64,000 bases of DNA from Hymenoscyphus infarciens (taxonomy: Eukaryota > Ascomycota > Leotiomycetes > Helotiales > Helotiaceae). Both the position numbers and the translations under genes were made by a program. Below are positions 55,175 through 64,000 of this stretch, piece after piece (position 1 is the first letter of the stretch; each line of letters begins with the position of its first letter). Below the pieces are notes generated by a model. It was not told where the DNA came from and made no database searches. It saw only the letters and a list, made by a program, of their open reading frames with translations. The stretch spans positions 1 to 64,000 of the forward strand of contig LLCB01000081.1 of NCBI GenBank assembly GCA_001414345.1, read 5' to 3'.

Positions 55175-56832
55175 ATGCCACTATTTACCGCCCAGGTTCG
55201 CCATGGCCAGAGTCTTGGTTTTCTGGGTAAAGGCTCCGCTCCCTTCAACCCTTCAACCCTTCAACCCTCCCCATCGTACTAGTAGCTGTCTAGCTAACAC
55301 CCACCGTTTATGCAGTGCTTGGAGCTACCCTCCACGATATCCTCACACGATTAAAAGCTGAACCTCAAAACTTCCCCCGGCTGGATTTGACTTATGATCA
55401 TGCCGCGCCAGTCTCCGAACCCGTTGTCCTCGAACTTCCTACCAACGGTCTGCGATTACGGTTTGATGGGCCGGAACAGCGCCTGCGCTTGATCGAGGTT
55501 CTGGACTTCACCAAGAGCCATCTCACATACAATGATAAAGACGTATTACGGCCGGCACCTGCAAGTCAAGCAGGTTCACCTCCAGTCGCGAGTGCGAGCG
55601 GCCCTACATATAAATACATCTGCCAAAGACTGGTAGCGCCGGCGTTCCCAGGGGAGTATGTCGAACCAGCACCGGGAGACGAGTCGGGGCTAGGACACTA
55701 TGTACTTTCATATCCCGGCCTTGCTTTCACATTTCCGATTAAATCCTCCTTGTGGTCGCCCTCCAAGATAGATTCTATATTGAACTCGTCGGTGAGTCCT
55801 CAGGCTTCATCCATGGCAATATTTCGTGGCGAATCGTGGCCGACTGCTCGAGAGCACCTTTATACGGAGATGGTAGATCCATCAGAAACATTTACTGCCT
55901 TATTCAGAAAGAAAGAAAGTGTGCCGGCTGAAGTCAGGCTGGTTAAGGTCTACGGAGAGGGCCGACTTGAGCTTGTACGATCGACTTCACACGGACCGGT
56001 TTGGCTCCAGCTTGGTCAAACCACACCCCAAGAGCTGGTAGCTGAACTTGGTCCCCCGGATGCCATATATCGAAAAAGTGACCGTCGAATGTCCATCCAC
56101 AAAGCTCGAAGAGGAACTGGCACTACAAATAGACCCGATATGAATGACTTGAGACTCCAGGATGATTCTACTGATACTGATCAATCGTCGGCGCATACGG
56201 CCACCGATGACTCTGATGAGGATACCGAGGAAGGAGAAGTTGCAGGGAACCTATCGGGGGAATGTTTCTATAACTACTTTTATCATGGCTTCGACATCCT
56301 GATTTCAAGTCCTACCGCGCCATCACAACCTCCACCGACAACGTCGAAAAACTCGGTCAGTGCAGTATCTGATAATGTACCAACCGACGCATCATCTCGA
56401 CTAGTTGCTTCGAAGATAATCCTTCACGGAAATGTACCAGGCTCATATCCTTTCAACCGGCACCGAAGATGTAGATGGGAGATACAATACTTGCAACCCA
56501 AGAAAGGCCAAGCTGTCGTGAACTCAGAAGCGCCATTCAAGGATATTGAGGGCAGACTTCATGAGGAGTGGAAGAGCATTTATAAGAACGAGGAAGAGGC
56601 GAAAGCTTTGCAACGTGGTATGGTGTTGAATCGGGATTGGGGCGACAGTCCGGGAAGCAGCTGCGAACTTCTAGGTGGGTGGGAAGACAGCCTTGGAGGT
56701 AAAAGACCTGATGCTGTTGCCACTGGAGCCGACGATGTTAAAGGGCTGGGAAACACAACTCTTTTCGGGTTCCCTGGCCTTGTTTTTGAGGTTCTGAAGA
56801 ACGGTACTATCAGTGGTGTTACGGTGTTTTGA
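55175..56832 (+). CDS. PHAF1/UPF0183 family protein (C16orf70/MYTHO homologue)
   Basis: Exons 55175-55226 and 55316-56832 encode 522 residues. The intron at 55227-55315 has donor GTAAAG, branch GCTAAC and acceptor ATGCAG; a CCTTCAAC triplication lies inside it. Splicing yields MPLFTAQVRHGQSLGFL joined to VLGATLHDILTRLK. The family pattern is clear: LRLRFDGPEQRLRLIEVLDF, LTYNDKDVL, GLGHYVLSYPGLAFTFP, YGEGRLELVRS, PDAIYRKSDRRMSIH, FYNYFYHGFDILIS and SKIILHGNVPGSYPFNRHRR. In mammals PHAF1 works with BCAS3 at phagophores during autophagy; the fungal role is not established. A Ser/Asp/Glu-rich disordered insertion (about residues 290-325) is typical of the fungal forms. No signal peptide. Confidence 0.9.
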
Positions 56833-57693
56833 GATTAGGTAGGCATTGGATAAGCATGGTTCGGAGGTGTTTGGGCATTTATTCGGTTTGGAGTTCTTGG
56901 GCGTGCAATCTAGACTGAGCTCGGATGGGATATATCAATAATGACAACATAGAAGAATCGCATTATCGAGTTTTACTCGTACCAAGGAACATGAAATCGA
57001 CACCTTTCTGCAAACATTACAAAACGCCATCACTGGCAAGTATCTGTTGTTGCATTGCCAAATTATGCTCTTCGTCCAAGAAGCAATGCCGAAGTCTCTC
57101 GTATTAACCCCGCGGCTCAAGACCCCCCCGTATTGCTCCTCGCTAATGTATTTAGCCATAGTTGACGAATCACACTGTTGCATTACAATTACAAGCAATT
57201 GCAAGAATACCAATTTATATTAAACCCCTAGCTTGTGACCATTCAAGGAATTGTCCAAGTGAGAATGCCGAGAAATGATTAAAAGCTTAGCTTTTTGTCC
57301 TTTCCCTTTCTTCTTTTTTTGTTGATTGTTTTACTTTTTTGGTAATTTGTTTTCGAAACACGAGCCAAGATTTCCCTCGTGAGCTTTCAAGTCTCTTTTT
57401 GGGGCATCAGGTTTTGTTGAAGGACTAGGACTTGTGGTTATCATGAAGTTACTACTTGCTCTTGTGGGACTTGGCCAAGTCAAGTTTTCGCAATTCGCGA
57501 GGGCGATATCATCGACGAGCATCTAGGTAAGAGGACAGCAACTGGTGATGGCTGTTCATGGTGTTCAGTTGGGCCATGGAAAATCGACACTGGTATATAT
57601 ATCCCTCTCTCAAATTCCTTGCCCCTTCCAGAAATTAATAACTCATCCAAGATAGCATGTGCGACTTATGAATACTCTGCTGTGGCCAGTAGT
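56833..57693. other. Spacer
   Basis: AT-rich sequence with no recognisable gene. It contains the 3' UTR of the PHAF1-like gene and the 5' region of the next gene. Confidence 0.5.
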
Positions 57694-58446
57694 ATGAATA
57701 ATCCGTAAGAAAAACACCGTCTTCCTAGAGGACATAGATGAGAGCTAACGAGAAGTAGACCATCGACTATCAAATTCGATGCGACCTCTTTCTGCTCTGA
57801 GTTCCTGAGACCGATTGTTACGAAGTTGTCGGTTGTTAGTGTTACGAGTCATATTACTACGAGTACTTCGACGTATATTAGTCTTGTTACTTTTAAGTCT
57901 AGTTCTTCTGTGTTTGTTTCCCCTTCCTCTTTTGGGTTCTCCTTCGTCTATCACAACAAAGCGTACCCATTTTTGGTTACCTTCAGGACCAAATTAAATC
58001 ACCTAGGGGTTTCCTCGGCTCCCTTTCCTCATAGCGTCCATCCTAACCTGCTAACGAAAAAATTCACAGCACCCCGTCCCCAACAACCACACTCGCAGTC
58101 CCGAAAACTCCAGCTCCTCCAGCCCCCACCTCACCCAAACCAAGCGCAGCAGTCTTAAAGAAGAGAAACTATACGGTCCCGGATTTTTTAGAAGATTGGT
58201 ATTACTATGGGAGATTGGATCCCGGGTGTAGTTGTCTGATTACTAGTGCGATGCCGAGTTTGCTCGTTAGTGCTACGGAGACTACGACTGCTTATGATAT
58301 TACTGTTGTGGGTCCCCTTATTTTCCTGATCATATTGTGGAGAAAGGGAAGGGGCAAGAGGGGAAGGGGAGAATAGAAGGATGAGGGCTAATTGTTTACA
58401 GAGTACTACTGTTACGGAGGTTTATACGATTTATCCCGATAGGTGA
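57694..58446 (+). CDS. Ser/Thr-rich protein with a CSCL motif, cell-wall-protein-like
   Basis: Four exons (57694-57704, 57759-57962, 58070-58307, 58402-58446) give 165 residues. Junctions are GTAAGA/AGTAG, GTACCC/TCACAG and GTGGGT/TTACAG, with CTAAC or CTAAT branch sites. All phases agree. The product contains Ser/Thr/Val tracts (VSVTSHITTSTSTYISLVTF), a Pro/Thr linker (TPSPTTTLAVPKTPAPPAP), a segment VPDFLEDWYYYGRLDPGCSC and a tail of ATETTTAYDITVSTTVTEVY type. This layout, with a CSCL before TVT-rich sequence, resembles fungal extracellular or wall-linked proteins that carry an SSACSCL-like motif. No signal peptide lies at this start, so an upstream exon may be missing or the gene may be decaying. 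Confidence is moderate because the first exon is only 11 bases. Confidence 0.5.
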
Positions 58447-59045
58447 TGGATGAGTTGGAAAGGTTTTTGGGTAGGGGGTTGTGTTGTGTTATTATTTAAT
58501 TCTTGTTCAAAGCATTTGTAAATGAGAACTAGTTGCGTGATGCGCTGAGAATGATTTTTGGGAGTTTGAATGTGAATCTGGTCGTGCCTTCGCTTCTCGC
58601 CCTTCTCATCTTAGGTCTTGAAAAGAGGGAAGGAGTGGCCTTGATGTCTTATGAGTGATGATTTGGGTATGAAGGTAAAAGTATAGTTTCCTCGCGGTGA
58701 CTAGGTAGGTTGTCGTGATAGATTTATCGTCAGATATCTAGTAGGCTACCTTTCAGATTTCTCGTGGCTTACTCGCGGTTTACCCGTAGCTTACCGGTCA
58801 ACATCTAGCAGCTTACTCGTCTTTTTTCTTCACTCCCCAATGATTTCAGTAAATACACCCCAAACAATAATTTTTGGTGTAATTATAACATGAAAATTTA
58901 TTGTTAGGTAACACATTTTTATTCAATTAGCACTTGCAGTCTTGTAGATATTTTTCTTATTAGAGCTTTACTTCATAAACACTTTATACTCTTTTGCTGT
59001 CATCACTTTGCCATGGCGTAAATACTGGGTGCACGGCCCCCCAAA
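58447..59045. other. Spacer with degenerate GGCTTACTCG repeats
   Basis: Bases about 58740-58825 contain several copies of a GCTTACTCG/GCTTACCGG unit, the same word as in the minisatellite at 62571-62812. The remainder is AT-rich and includes the ISM1 leader. Confidence 0.55.
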
Positions 59046-62187
<3,142 letters not shown>

Positions 62188-64000
62188 GAGGACAGGGATG
62201 GGTGGTGTACTTGTATGATACTTGGTGGGAGGATAGATAGAGATACCCTAATTGAGGATTTCCACTTTTTTTGGTCCCGTGGGGATTCAATTGGTTGTGT
62301 GTTGGGGGTTTTGTTTGAGTATGTTTTCTTTTTCTGGGTGTCAGGGGTTCTTTGCTTCATGTTGGTTGGCTCCTGATTTCTTGCCTTGTACCTGGACTGG
62401 TGAGGGGTTTTCTGCGGTCACTGATGTGGGCGGATCTATACTTATTAGGCCATTGACTGGCGTACCGCTTGCTTGATTTTGAAAGACTCGAATACCCTTT
62501 TTGGTTATTTCAGGTATTTCAGGAAGGGGGAAGTTTGGTTTACAGGTTCTTTTTGGCCTCCAAATATGATAGTTGGCTTACTCGATATTGGTTAGCTTAC
62601 TCGGTAGTTGGCTCACTCCGTAATTGGCTTACTCAGTACTTGTTGGCTTACTTGGTATTTGGCTTACTTGGTACTCGTTGGCTTACTTGGTATTTGGCTT
62701 ACTTGGTACTCATTGGCTTACTTGGTACTCATTGGCTTACTAGGTAATTGCTAGCTCACTTGGTATTTGTTGGATTACTGGGTGATTGCTGGCTTATTGG
62801 GTATTTATTCGAGTAAGCCATGCATCAAGTTTGGGGGCCAAAACAGAGTTGCGAGTAAGATAGCATTTGTTTGGCTTACTGGGGTTTTCGAGTTACATCG
62901 TCCAGCCATCACGCGTTCAGCCTATATTTACGAACCACACTTACGGTGGACATCGAAGCCCGATGCTCTAAATTTCCAGTAGTGTACGTGCAGTTGAACT
63001 AATTTCAAAATTTATTGTTCCAAAACGTTTTGGTTAATAGTCCTAATTTGTTCTAAGTCTTTGGGACAAGTAGGAAACCCCAAGTATTTTTTGAATTTCC
63101 ATCGCGAGCCCATACCAGCTCGCCCAATCAATTTCTTGAAAGCCGGAACCGGGCTTCAATCATTTCATGTGCTTCTCTTATTGGTGTATCTCAGTCATTT
63201 CGGGCGATGAGAAAGCCTTACCTATCAAAGCCACCGTTCTTGGCGGGCTTTTCGCAGCCTTATTGACAAGAGCTCATCACGCCGCTTTTCTCTTTTCCTA
63301 GATGTGCTGTATTTTGTAGGTTGTACTATCCTACTGCTTCACTCAATGCCGACCCATCAATGCATCTGGCACTGCTGCGATTTGTTATTTGGGCCAGGAC
63401 GTTTTATCGAGACACCGATATATCGAGTATCGTCGATACTCGCGAGACCCAACAATTGAGTGTGATGGATTCGAGAAGTTGGCGGGCCGACGGTAGGAGA
63501 AGAATTACTGCCCGAATGTGAGGGATGAAGTAGCTTCCAAAGAGTCGGCACTCGATGCTGTTTACCTCGATAGCGATGTAGCTCGCAGGGTGAGCCTTAG
63601 CCATCCTAATAATGATTTAATTCGACCAACTCCAATGAATTCGTGGTCGGCGAATCCGAGTCTGGATCACTTAAAACGAAATCAAAAGCCACATGCGGGA
63701 AGGGGTAGCACTGAATTCCTTTCGCAGCTCCAACCCAAAACCGTCAAATCTCCTGAGCTTAGGAGTAAGTTCCGACGATCTCTACTCAATCAAAGGCCTT
63801 ATTTCGTACACAAAACGCACAATCTTCCGAGGTGAGATTTTCATATTTGGCATAGCAAGTATCACGCAATACACTGACGATTGTGTGCGTAGAAACATTG
63901 CCTTCTCAAAAGAAAGAAAGTCTAATAGATAAAAGGTTGTTCTACTTCTTGTTTCGCGGACTTGGTTACGATATCTCCGAGTGGCCAGGGCTTCTGACGA
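62188..64000. other. Gene-free right end
   Basis: Contains the minisatellite at 62571-62812 and short frames at 63321-63932 that lack any recognisable feature. A gene cut by the window edge is possible but unsupported. Confidence 0.55.
62571..62812. repeat. Minisatellite of TTGGCTTACTTGGTA units
   Basis: About 13 imperfect units of 15-19 bases run in tandem. The constant word is GGCTTACT followed by TGGTA or CGGTA, with spacers TTT, CTCG, CTCAT or ATTG. An open frame runs through it only because the array lacks stops; it encodes WLAYLVFGLLGT-type repeats and is not a gene. A stray unit occurs at about 62872. Confidence 0.88.

Noticed and set aside
57826..58158. 110-codon frame taken as a gene on its own
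   Set aside because: It lacks an ATG start, reads through the intron at 57963-58069 and leaves the frame of the spliced gene; only its first part is exon.
62469..62747. 92-codon frame with WLAYLV-type repeats
   Set aside because: It is the minisatellite read in a frame without stops, not a membrane protein.

Overview
This is a nuclear contig from a filamentous ascomycete (Pezizomycotina; a leotiomycete such as a Helotiales member is my guess, not proven). The evidence is short introns (about 40-190 nt) with GTRAGT-type donors and CTAAC branch sites, compact housekeeping genes of fungal type, fungus-specific families (HET, Clr5, expanded F-box), long intergenic spacers and a probable RIP-like mutation bias in one repeat. 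I see no rRNA, tRNA, CRISPR, viral or plasmid feature.

Layout. 1-900 is a satellite of about 20 units with a palindromic core. A G-rich ORF of unknown function follows (1206-1799). Then come a Pof2-like F-box/LRR gene (3464-5548, minus), a 4 kb spacer with a small fold-back element, a 955-residue disordered protein (9565-12513), tRNA 2'-phosphotransferase TPT1 (13774-15093, minus), a second F-box gene (16025-17287), a small repeat protein (18608-18976), a dsRNA-binding-motif protein (19372-20343, minus), the rRNA-processing factor EFG1 (21725-22669, minus) and divergent to it SEA4, a SEACAT/GATOR2 subunit (23174-27205).

After a 2.7 kb gene-poor block come PMP3 (29884-30224), mitochondrial elongation factor G MEF1 (31024-33622, minus) divergent from DNA polymerase kappa (33836-35807), a small RPEL-repeat protein (37206-37959, minus), a possible small membrane protein, a disrupted HET gene (41072-42327), a candidate small secreted protein (42788-43114, minus), a Clr5-domain protein (44391-46368, minus), a doubtful disrupted reading frame (48522-49373), kinesin-5 (51105-54765, minus) divergent from a PHAF1/UPF0183 gene (55175-56832), a four-exon Ser/Thr-rich gene rebuilt here (57694-58446), and mitochondrial isoleucyl-tRNA synthetase (59046-62187). 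The right end is non-coding with a minisatellite.

The genes do not form a biosynthetic or defence cluster. They are mostly conserved housekeeping genes (translation, RNA processing, mitosis, TORC1 signalling, DNA damage tolerance) arranged as divergent pairs, with faster-evolving accessory loci in AT-rich spacers. I did not find a convincing wholly new system. The most interesting items are the palindromic satellite, a fold-back element with a second related copy 41 kb away, several small multi-exon genes that ordinary ORF calling misses, and a dsRNA-binding protein with an apparent second degenerate domain. All exon coordinates were worked out by hand from splice consensus, frame continuity and family resemblance; none was tested by search or transcript data.
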